A stretch of DNA of 64,000 bases from Desulfomonile tiedjei DSM 6799 (GTDB lineage: Bacteria; Desulfobacterota; Desulfomonilia; Desulfomonilales; Desulfomonilaceae). The DNA lies in contig NC_018025.1 of assembly GCF_000266945.1 (NCBI RefSeq), forward strand, positions 4,592,001-4,656,000, given 5' to 3'. Shown piece after piece: positions 35,991 to 45,616 of the stretch. Below the pieces are notes generated by a model that ran no database searches, was not told where the DNA came from, and was given only the letters and a program-made list of their open reading frames with translations. Numbering within the stretch: the first letter of the stretch is position 1; each line of letters begins with the position of its first letter. A program made the translations under genes and the position numbers.

Positions 35991-36401
35991 TTGTCTCGAG
36001 TAGCGATCGACAACTCATCGTCCTCACAGGAAAGTATCCCAACATGATGGGGTTAATCTCGCGTCAAGACCTTTGATTTGCCCGTATAACGCATGATTGA
36101 TAGCTTCGCCGAACGATGAAAGACGGAGGCGCCTCTCGAATAACTTTAAGAGAAAAATGTCTCTCTTATCACGAGACCTGGAAATAATGGATTAAGCGTA
36201 GACATAGGACCCCTAACACGTCAAGTTAAAAAGCATTGGTTTTTGGGTTTTCCTCAAACAAATACTTGCCAAACTGCCGCCCAAAACTAAAGCCTGCGGG
36301 CTTGCTCCTTTTTCCCTTTAAGTCCTTAAAGGAGTAAGCTACAATTTATTGTTTCCGGATGTACGTTTCCGTGACTCAACGAGTCCGCGGTCGGTGCAGG
36401 A
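35991..36401. other. Intergenic region between divergent genes, with one hairpin
   Basis: No gene is supported. GCTTGCTCCTTT (36300-36311) and AAAGGAGTAAGC (36328-36339) form an 11/12-bp stem shortly before the RND-type adaptor gene; it could be a leader hairpin. The rest shows no strong promoter. Confidence 0.4.
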
Positions 36402-37742
36402 ATGACTTCAAACAAAATGGGTGAACTGACAGTGAAGAGTAGTGTGAAAGAAATAATTGACCGCACTCTTCGTTTGACCTGCCTCAGGGTGAGGAATGGA
36501 ATTGCTGGAATTCTGTGCTCCTGGAACGGTGATAATGTCAGGCGCACGTGCCTTATCTCGTTCGCGATAATTCTGGCTGTCTCCATGCTGATATCGTGTG
36601 GCCAGCAACAGAACAAGAAGCCTCCGCCACCTCCAATGAAGGTTGGTACGCTCAAGGTGGACAAGGGAACTATCGAGCAGGTTTTGGAGCTCTCGGGTAC
36701 CCTGAACTTCGTAGCCAACACGACTGTCTCGTCTGAAGTGTCTGCACAGGTGAAATCCATAGAGGTTGCAGACGGACAAGCTCTCGAAGTGGATCAGGTT
36801 CTCCTCGTTTTTGATGACACGAAAATAAAGGAAACCGCCAATCAGGCATCCGCCAATCTCCAGAAAGACGAGGCAACACTCGCGTACAACAAAATCGAAT
36901 GGGAAAAGAACCTTGAGCTTTTCAAGAGCGGTTCTATCAGTCATACCCAGTACGAACAGAAGCTTTCCAACTATCAAAATGCACTTGCTCAGGTGGAAGC
37001 CGATAAAGCAGTTCTTGCAAAGGCTCTGCAGGATCTGAACAAGACGACCGTAAAAGCCCCTGTTGCCGGTCTGCTGTCCAACAGATATGTGGAAAGAGGT
37101 GATTGGGTATCGGAGGCTGGGAAGCTCTTTATGATCAGTGACTACACCAGAGTCTATCTCGAGGCGTACCTTTCCGATATCGACGTGGGAAGACTGAACG
37201 TCAAGAGAATTCTTACGGGAGGTATAGAAGGAGAAGTCACGATCGACAGCTATCCCGGCAAGGCTTTCTTCGGCAAATTGACCTACATACAGCCGGTGGC
37301 AAATCAGGGACGTTTGTTTCAGGTGCGTGTTTATCTGGATAATCCGGATATGCTCCTCCTGCAAGGAATGTTTGCCCGCGGTCGCACCGTGTACAAAGAA
37401 ATTCCGGATTGCACCCGAGTACCTTTGCAAGCTCTTTTGGAACAGATTCGAGATAATGACTACAATGCGGTCTATGTAGTGGACAGCGATAGGAAAGCAC
37501 AATTACGGCGAACCAAGATCGGATTAACCGATGCCAAGAACGCGCAAGTTCTCGAAGGGTTAAAAGACGGCGATACCGTAGTGGTGTATGGGAAAGAGAT
37601 TCTTAGTTCCGGGCAGCCTCTGGAGCCGTCGGAGATTCAAAAACCTGCAAAGGCGTCCCGTGGCAAGGAAACTGCCGTGGAAGCGCCCAAGATGCAGCAA
37701 GAATCACCAAAAACCCCCGGAAATGGAAATAAGCGTTCATGA
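36402..37742 (+). CDS. RND-type efflux periplasmic adaptor (HlyD/AcrA family) lipoprotein
   Basis: The protein (up to 446 residues) is a membrane-fusion protein. A hydrophobic stretch ends in LISC, a good lipobox, at about residue 66. It continues with a biotinyl-lipoyl-like half (VSSEVSAQVKSIEVADGQ), a coiled-coil hairpin (about 140-215), and KTTVKAPVAGLLSNRYVERGDWV. It would link an inner-membrane pump to an outer-membrane channel. The start is uncertain: GTG 36489 would give a more normal signal peptide. No RND pump or TolC gene adjoins it, so the partner must be elsewhere or lost. The tail is Lys/Pro-rich. Confidence 0.83.
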   Translation: MTSNKMGELTVKSSVKEIIDRTLRLTCLRVRNGIAGILCSWNGDNVRRTCLISFAIILAVSMLISCGQQQNKKPPPPPMKVGTLKVDKGTIEQVLELSGTLNFVANTTVSSEVSAQVKSIEVADGQALEVDQVLLVFDDTKIKETANQASANLQKDEATLAYNKIEWEKNLELFKSGSISHTQYEQKLSNYQNALAQVEADKAVLAKALQDLNKTTVKAPVAGLLSNRYVERGDWVSEAGKLFMISDYTRVYLEAYLSDIDVGRLNVKRILTGGIEGEVTIDSYPGKAFFGKLTYIQPVANQGRLFQVRVYLDNPDMLLLQGMFARGRTVYKEIPDCTRVPLQALLEQIRDNDYNAVYVVDSDRKAQLRRTKIGLTDAKNAQVLEGLKDGDTVVVYGKEILSSGQPLEPSEIQKPAKASRGKETAVEAPKMQQESPKTPGNGNKRS

Positions 37743-37796
37743 CGTAATACCAATGTGCAGTCGAAGAAGTAATCCCGCCACCGGCAGGAGCAAATT

Positions 37797-37866
37797 CGGT
37801 CCCCGGCACGTCTCCGAAGCGAAGTCAGGCGGTGCCGTTCGTAGCGAAGGAGATTTGCCGGGACCG
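37797..37866. repeat. CGGTCCCCGGCA palindromic repeat
   Basis: CGGTCCCCGGCACGTCTCC and GGAGATTTGCCGGGACCG form the arms of a 70-bp imperfect palindrome between the adaptor gene and the next gene. It resembles the other palindromes in organisation but not in sequence. Confidence 0.6.
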
Positions 37867-37978
37867 GCAAATAAGAGGTTTCTCAATATTCCCTAAACTG
37901 GTCTAACATTCTATGATGATAAGGCTTTTATATCTTACCCCCTTATAATCTGTGTATGCATGCTAAAGGAGTCTTCTT

Positions 37979-38599
37979 ATGAGTGACTTGGGAGGTCTTG
38001 GTATCATATTCACGGAGACGCTCTCCGGATGGGTGGGAATAGGAGAGAGGGATTTTTTCAGCGGGCAAATAAAGGGTGAAGAAAACAACACCTGGATGAG
38101 TTTCGATGCGCGGATAACCATTCCGAATCTTCAGGAGTTCATTGATTCACCCGATCATGCTGCTCAGCTCGACGGAAACGTGACGTTTGAGCCGCTCGGC
38201 GGCACTTTTCCCATGCGAGACGGGGTTTTCACCTTGTATTCCATAGACCCCAAACTGCGCATAAAGCTGATGACCTACGCGTTCAGGTTTACTGCAGACG
38301 ACGGCAGGACGTATTTCGTTTTCGGTAAAAAGAATATAAAACACGATCACTGGAAAATTGACGTGTTCCAGGATATTACTACTCTCTTTACCACGGTGCA
38401 TCAGGGCGACGATTCAGGCGCGCCAATGTATGCGGCTGGAATTCTTCGGTTCAAGTTCTTCCATTTCCTTCCCCTCATGCTGAATATGCAAGTGCCGGGA
38501 GCGGATACATTCTGGCGGATCATGGCCGGTAAATGGGCAATAACCAAGTTCATGGTGGGAACACTTATTCGGGAGTACATTTTGGGTTCCGGCCGGTAA
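37979..38599 (+). CDS. Hypothetical protein, beta-rich
   Basis: The 206-residue protein has no signal peptide. It is beta-rich: FTETLSGWVGIGERDFFSG, then MSFDARITIPNLQEFID, LGGTFPMRDGVFTLYS, MTYAFRFTADDGRTYFVFGKK. From memory this resembles a region found next to or fused with GMC/cholesterol-oxidase-like enzymes, but I cannot confirm it. AAAGGAG lies 8 nt from the ATG. No GMC gene is in the window. Confidence 0.65.
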   Translation: MSDLGGLGIIFTETLSGWVGIGERDFFSGQIKGEENNTWMSFDARITIPNLQEFIDSPDHAAQLDGNVTFEPLGGTFPMRDGVFTLYSIDPKLRIKLMTYAFRFTADDGRTYFVFGKKNIKHDHWKIDVFQDITTLFTTVHQGDDSGAPMYAAGILRFKFFHFLPLMLNMQVPGADTFWRIMAGKWAITKFMVGTLIREYILGSGR

Positions 38600-38716
38600 T
38601 CATCCTGAATTCACTGGAAATGTCCATAGAGCATAAGATGCCGGGCTTTCTCCCTGCATCCCGAGGGTACACTTTTTCATGGACGGGAGCGTAACGTTTT
38701 CTGCATAAATAGAGTG

Positions 38717-40702
38717 ATGAAACAAACCTTATTCGTACAATTGCCTCCACCCCGTTTTTCTTTTGAGATTCCTCCGACAAATATTCCGCTCGCCGCCGGA
38801 TTTCTTATAGCTGCTCTTGGGCGAGACCCGGAATTGACGCTCAAGGTCGATGTTCTGCCGCCGGAATCCGTAGATGTACTCGGGGATAAAGCCTTATGTT
38901 CCGATATTCTCAGGAGAGAACCGGGGATTATCGCATTCAGCCTGTATGTTTGGAACGTGGAGCGAAGCCTTTTTCTCGCATCAACGATCAAACGGCGATC
39001 TCCAGGAACAATTGTTCTTGTAGGCGGACCCGAGGTGACCCCGGACAACAGGTGGGTCCTGGATCATCCTGCAGTGGATCTTGCCGTCTTCGGTGAAGGT
39101 GAATCGAGGATAACCACGCTTCTGGGATCGACCCAAAAACGAGCGTTCACCGGTGTTCCCGGCATTGCCTGGAAGGACCCCAAGAGAAGATTGCAGGTAA
39201 ATACGGATTCACCGGAACCGTGGAATTTGGATGCCTGCGAGTATCCGTACCTGGATAGGAGGATAAACCCGTCACCGGATGGCACATTGTTTCTCGAGAC
39301 CATGCGGGGTTGCCCGTTCAGGTGCAAGTATTGCTATTATCACAAGGCATCGTGCAGTTTGAGGTTTCATTCTAATGAGCGCTTGGACAAGGTCCTGGAT
39401 TTCGTCTATTCGCCTGAATCGAAAATCCGGGAAATGTACCTCATGGATCCCACCTTCAATGCACGCAAAGGTTTTCGGAGACTGCTCAGATCCATGGCGC
39501 GCAGAAGGAGACGAAGCGAATACCCCAAGCTACACACCGAACTTCGAGCGGATCTCCTGGAATCCTCGGACCTGCCGGTCCTTCAAAAGGCCGGCCTTGC
39601 CTCGGCAGAAATAGGTCTGCAGAGCACAAACCAGGAGGCGCTGAGAGCTGCAGGCCGCAAAGGCGATCCTGAGAAGATCGCGGTCGGGGTAGGACTGCTC
39701 AAGCAGATCGGTGTCGAAGTGACCACAGGAATTATTGTGGGGCTACCGCGTGATACTCCGCGTGATTTCAGCCGAACACTTCAGTGGCTGAACAAGAAAG
39801 AAGCGTATTCGGTAGTTCATCCGTTTGTTCTCTCAATACTGCCAGGCACCGATTTCAGGGCGAATGCGGAACAATTGGGCCTCGTTTACGATCCGAAGCC
39901 TCCGTACCACATTCGTTCCACGCCGACATTCAAGTCAGAGAAGATTCAGTCCGCACTTCTGGAATGCGAACAAGCATTCGATATGGAAATGGATTACATC
40001 GCGCCGCCATCTCTGGTGGATCGTGGACCGGAAGTATTGCAGTCTGTAGAAGACGGGTACTACGTCAGCAAGTGGATAGTGAATCCCGCAAGAGAAACAT
40101 GGCGAAAAGATTTCCTGCAAGTAATGGAGAAGGCTTCGGACCCGTTCACCTTATGGTTCAAAGGAGAGTATCACAAGGAGCATATGATCGAGATACTGAC
40201 CGAATTCGCAAACACAAATCCACATGCTGTGGTTCATGTTGTTCTCGAACTGCAGGAACCGCCGCCCATGGATTTCTTCGAAGCTGCCCTCGCGTCTGCC
40301 GGGAACCCTGACCTTTTCCTGAACCGATCCTACTTTCCACTATGCGGTGAGGGTGAGGTGGTCAATATCAATTTTTGCATCATAGTTCCCGATACAGGGA
40401 ACACTGCAGGTAAGCGGGCTATTTCCCGCAAGTATTCTTCCTTCGCGACGGTTATCTGGGATTCTCCCGAGTACAGGCGGGATCTTGTCACGCGGCTGGA
40501 AACACCGATGCTGATCTCCTGGGAATTGGAATCCCACGATGTCACGTTCAAACGCGGGCTGAACCGACTGCTGAAGTTTCACGGTTCGAATCACGAAGAA
40601 GTACTTTTCAGAAATCCTTCACACGTGAGAATCTGGAAGCGTCTTGCTTCAGGCTGGAACACCGATTGGCAGTTCAAGGAATCCATACTGCAGTCGATTT
40701 AG
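38717..40702 (+). CDS. B12-binding-domain radical SAM protein
   Basis: The 661-residue protein has an N-terminal cobalamin-binding-like Rossmann domain (about 1-145; LVGGPEVTPDN, FGEGE), a radical SAM barrel (about 185-420) with CPFRCKYCYY giving the CX3CX2C cluster site, and a C-terminal region (about 480-660) of the type often annotated DUF4080. Members catalyse methyl or other radical transfers on unknown substrates. ATG 38717 follows a GTG 3 nt earlier; no strong ribosome site is seen. It is monocistronic, ending in a hairpin at 40703. Confidence 0.87.
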   Translation: MKQTLFVQLPPPRFSFEIPPTNIPLAAGFLIAALGRDPELTLKVDVLPPESVDVLGDKALCSDILRREPGIIAFSLYVWNVERSLFLASTIKRRSPGTIVLVGGPEVTPDNRWVLDHPAVDLAVFGEGESRITTLLGSTQKRAFTGVPGIAWKDPKRRLQVNTDSPEPWNLDACEYPYLDRRINPSPDGTLFLETMRGCPFRCKYCYYHKASCSLRFHSNERLDKVLDFVYSPESKIREMYLMDPTFNARKGFRRLLRSMARRRRRSEYPKLHTELRADLLESSDLPVLQKAGLASAEIGLQSTNQEALRAAGRKGDPEKIAVGVGLLKQIGVEVTTGIIVGLPRDTPRDFSRTLQWLNKKEAYSVVHPFVLSILPGTDFRANAEQLGLVYDPKPPYHIRSTPTFKSEKIQSALLECEQAFDMEMDYIAPPSLVDRGPEVLQSVEDGYYVSKWIVNPARETWRKDFLQVMEKASDPFTLWFKGEYHKEHMIEILTEFANTNPHAVVHVVLELQEPPPMDFFEAALASAGNPDLFLNRSYFPLCGEGEVVNINFCIIVPDTGNTAGKRAISRKYSSFATVIWDSPEYRRDLVTRLETPMLISWELESHDVTFKRGLNRLLKFHGSNHEEVLFRNPSHVRIWKRLASGWNTDWQFKESILQSI

Positions 40703-40723
40703 CCACGGGCGCAAAACCCGTGG
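40703..40723 (+). terminator. Hairpin immediately after the radical SAM gene
   Basis: CCACGGG and CCCGTGG form a perfect 7-bp stem starting at the base after the stop codon. There is no T-run, so termination is uncertain. Further on, GGGTCGGC/GCCGACCC (40894-40915) forms another hairpin of the repeat type, and the gap to 41041 holds no gene. Confidence 0.45.
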
Positions 40724-41041
40724 ACAGCTTAGGGTCGCGGCTGCCTGAATGGGCACCTCCGAGTATGAAGAAGGCCATCAATGTCCCCCTTTTATAAAGG
40801 GTGATTCAGCGTGATTTCAGTGAGTTAGATCAACACACCCCTCTTGCCCCATGGCGTTAAAATAAGAGCATCCACTCCCAGCTTTCGTGGTGGGGGTCGG
40901 CGTCTCTGCCGACCCATGTTGATGGAAAACGCCCGCGAACAGCGAGGAATCCACCATTCAACAGCCGACTTAATCCTTGTCATTGCGAGGGGTTCTTATT
41001 TCAAGGCCTATGGGGATTCATGGTGCTTTCAGGTATTTATA

Positions 41042-41992
41042 TCAAGATGCTTTCGCTTCATCCAATTCATCTATCGCACTCTTCACGACGAGAGCGCTCT
41101 TTCGCAATTCGTTGTGTTCATCGGCATCGAGAGGTGGTGGAAACGTGTCAAGAATGCCCTCGCCTCCAACCAGTCTGGGAAGAGATATCGTTACGTCCGT
41201 CACACCCTCGATTTCAGGAGTTTTCGCAGAGACCGTCAGAATAGCTCTGTAGTCGTTCAGGATGACATCGACGATGTGAGACACCGCGCCCCCTATACCG
41301 TAATAGGTGGCTCCTTTTCCTTCGATGATCTTGTATGCGGCTTTCTTGACTCGGTATTCAATGGTCTCTTTTATCTCTTTGTCCACGTCACAACGGACCC
41401 TGCAGAATTCTTCCAGCGGCAATGCACCGACTGAAAGTAAAGACCATGTGAGAACCTCCGAATCGCCATGCTCCCCAATGACGTACCCATGAACATGATG
41501 AGGATCGACTCCGAAATGTATCCCAAGCAGCGATCTGAACCGAGCCGTATCAAGGGTTGTCCCGGAACCCATGATTTTTGAAGGGGGGACGCCATGCTGT
41601 TCCGCGAACCTCCATGCAAAGTGAGTCATCACGTCCACAGGATTCGTGACGATCAGGAGAAGCGCGTCAGGCGCATGTTCCAGAATTGAGGGAATCACTT
41701 CTCTGAACACGTCTTCATTTCGCTTGAGAAGCTCGAGTCGAGTCTCCCCGGGTTTTTGGCCGACACCTGCGCCCACAATGACAACCCTGCTGCCCTTGAG
41801 GTTCTGATATTCACCGGAAGTAACCCTGATGCGATTGGCAAAAGGCACGGCATGAGAAATATCGTACGCCTCGGCTTGGGCTCGATTACGGTTCTTATCT
41901 ATGAGAACGATTTCCGTTCCCACTCCTTTCATCACCATTGCATACGCACACGTGGAACCGACAAGCCCGGACCCTACTATTCCAACTTTCAT
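41042..41992 (-). CDS. ldh: L-lactate dehydrogenase
   Basis: The 316-residue protein reversibly reduces pyruvate to lactate with NADH. It begins KVGIVGSGLVGSTCAYA (NAD fold). The specificity loop reads GQKPGETR, with the Gln typical of lactate rather than malate dehydrogenases, and the catalytic His lies in GEHGDSE. Length is standard. It is monocistronic, with the tripartite palindromic element at 42037 upstream. A malate-dehydrogenase assignment is less likely because the Arg of that family's loop is missing. Confidence 0.9.
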   Translation of the reverse strand: MKVGIVGSGLVGSTCAYAMVMKGVGTEIVLIDKNRNRAQAEAYDISHAVPFANRIRVTSGEYQNLKGSRVVIVGAGVGQKPGETRLELLKRNEDVFREVIPSILEHAPDALLLIVTNPVDVMTHFAWRFAEQHGVPPSKIMGSGTTLDTARFRSLLGIHFGVDPHHVHGYVIGEHGDSEVLTWSLLSVGALPLEEFCRVRCDVDKEIKETIEYRVKKAAYKIIEGKGATYYGIGGAVSHIVDVILNDYRAILTVSAKTPEIEGVTDVTISLPRLVGGEGILDTFPPPLDADEHNELRKSALVVKSAIDELDEAKAS

Positions 41993-42036
41993 TCTTCTCC
42001 CCCCATCGACGCAATTTCACGAGTAAATAAAACGCA

Positions 42037-42196
42037 GGGGCCCTTCTTTGTAAAAAATGCTTCCCCAAACTCACTTCGAGAAGCTTCTCTCATTCGTCGG
42101 ACCCATTTTTCTGAAAGGAAAATGGGTCCGACGAATGTGAAAAGTTCTTGAGGTGGGGTTCGGGGAGGAACCTTCTTACAAGAAGAGCCTCCCCGG
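42037..42196. repeat. Tripartite palindromic element A
   Basis: Left hairpin: GGGG, CTTCTTTG and CCCC around 42037-42065. Centre: an 18-bp perfect inverted repeat (ATTCGTCGGACCC and its complement; arms 42092-42109 and 42119-42136, 9-nt loop). Right hairpin: GGGGAGG...CCTTCTTACAAGAAG...CCTCCCC (42162-42195). The whole resembles the element at 45617-45777, which has the same end hairpins but a different centre. It lies between two leftward genes. Confidence 0.75.
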
Positions 42197-42219
42197 TTTT
42201 ATTTTCTTGCGAAACAATA

Positions 42220-42462
42220 TCAGGCGGCCCTTTCATGCATCCTTGAAATTACGTCTTGCACCATATGTTTTTTTCGTTTCAGTTCTTGCCGGAAGCCATA
42301 CTCATCTGTTCGGCCGATCTCGAAGGACAGGTCCGAAAGATAAGTCTCGAGGAGTTCCTCCACCATTCCGGCTTCCTGATCTTCCAATCTCATCTCTATC
42401 ATCGCCGTGATCCTTTCATCAGCTATTTCGTTGAGCAGCCGCACTGTTTTAATGACTTTCAT
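42220..42462 (-). CDS. Small charged hypothetical protein
   Basis: The 80-residue protein is not recognised. It is strongly charged and helical (RLLNEIADERITAMIEMRLEDQEAGMVEELLETYL) and could be a small coiled-coil regulator. The ribosome site is weak (GGATG far upstream), so expression is less certain. It lies between the palindromic element and rpsB, on the opposite strand to rpsB. Confidence 0.5.
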   Translation of the reverse strand: MKVIKTVRLLNEIADERITAMIEMRLEDQEAGMVEELLETYLSDLSFEIGRTDEYGFRQELKRKKHMVQDVISRMHERAA

Positions 42463-42765
42463 TCATAAAAATAATCATCCATGGGGATAATTCCTACCAC
42501 CGTGTCGGAAGAGCAGTTCAACTGGTCGAGTGCATGATTTCATTTTTTTGGGTTATACGAAAACGTCCCGCACGCCATCTCAATTCATCGGGATTATTAT
42601 ATTCATACTGTTTACCTCTTTTTTGTCCATTTTGAGGTTGTATTTTCAGCAAGATTGGAACAAAATAAGGGGTTAACTCGCACACCCCTGGATGTCGGGT
42701 CGTTCCTGTGAATAAGGAACGCAATTTCAAGGGTGGAGGAAAAACCCGAAAAGGAGATTCTCGCA

Positions 42766-43593
42766 TTGTCACTCATTACCATGAAACAACTGTTGGAAGC
42801 TGGAGTTCACTTCGGTCATCAGACCAGAAGATGGAACCCCAAGATGAAACCGTACATTTTCGGCGCCCGTAACGGCATTTATATCATTGACCTGCAGAAG
42901 ACCGTCAGGCTTTTCAAAAGAGCGTATTCGTTCGTCCAGGAGACCTGTGCGAGCGGACAGAGCGTCCTGTTTGTGGGCACCAAGAAACAGGCTCAGGATG
43001 CCATCCAGGAAGAAGCCTCACGGTGCAATCAGTTTTATGTGAATCAGCGCTGGCTCGGTGGGATGCTGACCAATTTCTCCACTATCAAGCAGAGCATCGA
43101 GAGACTCAATCATATTAATGCGATACTGGACAGGCCTGAAGAGACCAACTACACGAAAAAGGAGCTGGTAAACCTTCAGCGCCAGTTTGAAAAACTCAGC
43201 AAGAACCTCTCGGGAATCCGCGAAATGAAGAGACTTCCCGGGGCTGTTTTCATCGTGGATCCCAAAAAAGAGAACATTGGTGTGAAAGAGGCAAGAAAAC
43301 TCAATATCCCCATCGTCGCGATCGTGGATTCAAACTGCGATCCGGATGAAGTGGATTACGTAATTCCCGGAAACGATGATGCAATCCGGGCAATACGTCT
43401 CTTTTCGGCCAAAATGGCAGATGCTTGCATCGAAGGAAGAAGCATGTACGAAGCTTCTTTGAAAGAGGATGTAGGTGAAGCCGGAGCGCCTGCCTGGAAA
43501 ACGGAACCCCAGGTCGAAGCTGCCGCTGGAAATGGAGAGCCTGCCGGCTCGGAAGAAGAAGCGGACGTGGAAAGCGAAGACGAAGAAGAGTAG
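42766..43593 (+). CDS. rpsB: 30S ribosomal protein S2
   Basis: The 275-residue protein starts [27 protein letters not shown] and contains [18 protein letters not shown] and PGAVFIVDP, all S2 hallmarks. It joins the small subunit through S1. The TTG at 42766 is chosen: AAGGAG is 9 nt upstream and the protein then begins at the conserved point. The last 35 residues are an acidic, Glu-rich extension. It heads the conserved rpsB-tsf-pyrH-frr-uppS-cdsA-dxr run. Confidence 0.97.
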   Translation: MSLITMKQLLEAGVHFGHQTRRWNPKMKPYIFGARNGIYIIDLQKTVRLFKRAYSFVQETCASGQSVLFVGTKKQAQDAIQEEASRCNQFYVNQRWLGGMLTNFSTIKQSIERLNHINAILDRPEETNYTKKELVNLQRQFEKLSKNLSGIREMKRLPGAVFIVDPKKENIGVKEARKLNIPIVAIVDSNCDPDEVDYVIPGNDDAIRAIRLFSAKMADACIEGRSMYEASLKEDVGEAGAPAWKTEPQVEAAAGNGEPAGSEEEADVESEDEEE

Positions 43594-43668
43594 ACCGGAT
43601 TCCACCCGAAACAGTAGATCATATACCCCAGATGGAGGGATCGCTTTTCAATGCGATAGGAGAAGAAT

Positions 43669-44268
43669 ATGCAAGTAACTGCGCAAATGGTAAAGGAACT
43701 GAGAGAGAAAACCGGCCTAGGCATGATGGACTGCAAGAAAGCTCTGTCGGAGACTGCCGGAGACTTGGACGCGGCGGTAGATTATCTCCGCAAGAAAGGT
43801 GCTTTGAAAGCTGCCAAGAGAGAAGGACGGGCGACCTCGGAAGGTCGGATCGGTTCCTACATCCATATGAACGGGAAGATCGGCGTATTGGTAGAACTCA
43901 ATTGTGAGAGTGATTTCGTGGCCAAGACAGATCAGTACGCAGAGCTGGTCAAAGATTTGTGCATGCACGTTGCCGCAAGTTCCCCCCGCTGGATCTCCTC
44001 CGAGGATGTACCGGAAGAAGTGCTGGCAAAGGAAAAGGAAATCTATATGACTCAGGCAAAAGAAGCGGGAAAACCCGATAAAATGCTTGAGAAGATAGCG
44101 GAAGGTAAGCTCAACAAGTTCTTTTCAGAAGTGTGCCTCCTGAATCAGCCCTTCGTGAAAGACCCTGATAAGACGGTAGACCAACTGATTAAAGAGAAAA
44201 TAGGCCAGCTTGGGGAAAACATCACCGTAGGCCGTTTCGTTCGATTTCAGCTTGGTGAAAGCAAGTAA
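43669..44268 (+). CDS. tsf: Translation elongation factor Ts
   Basis: The 199-residue protein is the nucleotide exchange factor for EF-Tu. It has the N-terminal UBA-like part (VKELREKTGLGMMDCKKAL) and the core ELNCESDFVAKTDQY. At 199 residues it is the shorter form found in several groups, lacking the second half-repeat of the E. coli protein (283). AGGAGAAG precedes the ATG. It lies 75 bp after rpsB and 3 bp before pyrH. Confidence 0.96.
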   Translation: MQVTAQMVKELREKTGLGMMDCKKALSETAGDLDAAVDYLRKKGALKAAKREGRATSEGRIGSYIHMNGKIGVLVELNCESDFVAKTDQYAELVKDLCMHVAASSPRWISSEDVPEEVLAKEKEIYMTQAKEAGKPDKMLEKIAEGKLNKFFSEVCLLNQPFVKDPDKTVDQLIKEKIGQLGENITVGRFVRFQLGESK

Positions 44269-44271
44269 TCG

Positions 44272-44994
44272 ATGAAGAGGAGTGAGGGATATCGCCGCGC
44301 TCTTCTGAAGATTTCCGGTGAAGCCATGTCCGGCGAACGTGACTATGGCTTCGACAAAGACGGGATTTCCCGTATAGCCCGACAGATCGAGATTGCACGG
44401 AATGCAGGCCATGAATTGGGAATCGTCATAGGAGGCGGCAATATTCTCCGCGGAAGAGAAGCTGCCTCCGTTGGGGTCCCTCCCCTTGCCGCGGATCACA
44501 TGGGCATGATTGCCACAGTCCTGAACGGCCTGGCGCTGCGCTGGGCTCTTGAAGAATTGTCAGTGAAATCCCGCGTCATGTGCGCGTTTCCTGTCGGGCA
44601 CTTTGTGGAAGAGGCCGATTCCGAACAAGCCAAAGATTATCTCAGCAAAGGGTTTGTCGTTATTTTTTCAGGTGGCACCGGTAATCCGTGTTTCACTACG
44701 GATTCTGCGGCTGCCTTGAGAGCAGTGGAGATCGATGCGGACGTCGTGATTAAGGCAACCCAGGTAAACGGGGTGTACGACAAAGATCCGCACGTGTATC
44801 CCGATGCCGAATTGTATGAATATGTTACTGTCGAGGAGGCTCTGGAAAAACGACTCGGCATTATGGATGCGGCAGCCATCGAGATCCTGGGACGAAAAAG
44901 AATTCCAACCATTGTCTTGAGTTTGCATGAGAATGGAAACATCCAGAGAGCGCTGGCTGGTGAGAAGGTCGGGACGTTGATGGTCTCGGCCTGA
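44272..44994 (+). CDS. pyrH: Uridylate kinase
   Basis: The 240-residue protein phosphorylates UMP to UDP. It shows RALLKISGEAM, IGGGNILRG, MGMIATVLNGLAL, FSGGTGNPCFTTD and DKDP, as in bacterial UMP kinases (amino-acid kinase fold), at the usual length. The ATG follows the tsf stop by 3 nt, indicating coupled translation. Confidence 0.96.
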   Translation: MKRSEGYRRALLKISGEAMSGERDYGFDKDGISRIARQIEIARNAGHELGIVIGGGNILRGREAASVGVPPLAADHMGMIATVLNGLALRWALEELSVKSRVMCAFPVGHFVEEADSEQAKDYLSKGFVVIFSGGTGNPCFTTDSAAALRAVEIDADVVIKATQVNGVYDKDPHVYPDAELYEYVTVEEALEKRLGIMDAAAIEILGRKRIPTIVLSLHENGNIQRALAGEKVGTLMVSA

Positions 44995-45031
44995 ACAGTC
45001 TCAGGACCCTACTTGAGATAGAGGGAAACAC

Positions 45032-45589
45032 ATGATTGAAGACCTTATCCAGGAAGTAAAAACTTCCATGGACAAATCCGTGGAAGCGTTTCAGAAAGAT
45101 ATAAAAAGAATCCGCACCGGGCGTGCGTCACTGGCTCTCCTCGACGGAATCATGGTAGATTACTACGGTAGTTCAACTCCTATTAACCAATTGGCTACTC
45201 TTTCCATTCCCGAGGCTCGCCAAATAGTCATCCAGCCGTGGGACTCCCAAGCAGTCCCGGACATCGAGAAAGCCATTCTCAAATCTGAACTCGGTCTTAC
45301 CCCCAGTAATGACGGTAAGTTGATTCGCATTGTGCTCCCTCCACTAACCGCGGAGCGCCGCAAGGAGCTGGTAAAAGTCGTGCGAAAAATGAGCGAGGAG
45401 TTCAAGGTTCAAGTACGGAATCACCGCCGGGACGCGAACGAGATGCTCAAAGAGATGAAAAAAGAAAAGGAAATCTCTGAAGACGACATGCACAAGGGTC
45501 AGGAGCGAGTTCAAAAAACTACGGACGATTACATCGCAAAACTGGATAAGGTACTGGCAGAAAAAGAAGCCGAAATTATGGAAATTTGA
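45032..45589 (+). CDS. frr: Ribosome recycling factor
   Basis: The 185-residue protein splits post-termination ribosomes with EF-G. Recognised segments are KRIRTGRASLALLDGIMVDYYG, QLATLSIPEARQIVIQPWD, LTPSNDGKLIRIVLPPLT and ERRKELVK. Length is standard. GAGGG lies 7 nt upstream of the ATG. It is 37 bp after pyrH; the tripartite palindrome at 45617 follows it and may separate it from uppS. Confidence 0.97.
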   Translation: MIEDLIQEVKTSMDKSVEAFQKDIKRIRTGRASLALLDGIMVDYYGSSTPINQLATLSIPEARQIVIQPWDSQAVPDIEKAILKSELGLTPSNDGKLIRIVLPPLTAERRKELVKVVRKMSEEFKVQVRNHRRDANEMLKEMKKEKEISEDDMHKGQERVQKTTDDYIAKLDKVLAEKEAEIMEI

Positions 45590-45616
45590 TATCAGTGTGC
45601 TTTCAAAGAGATAAAA

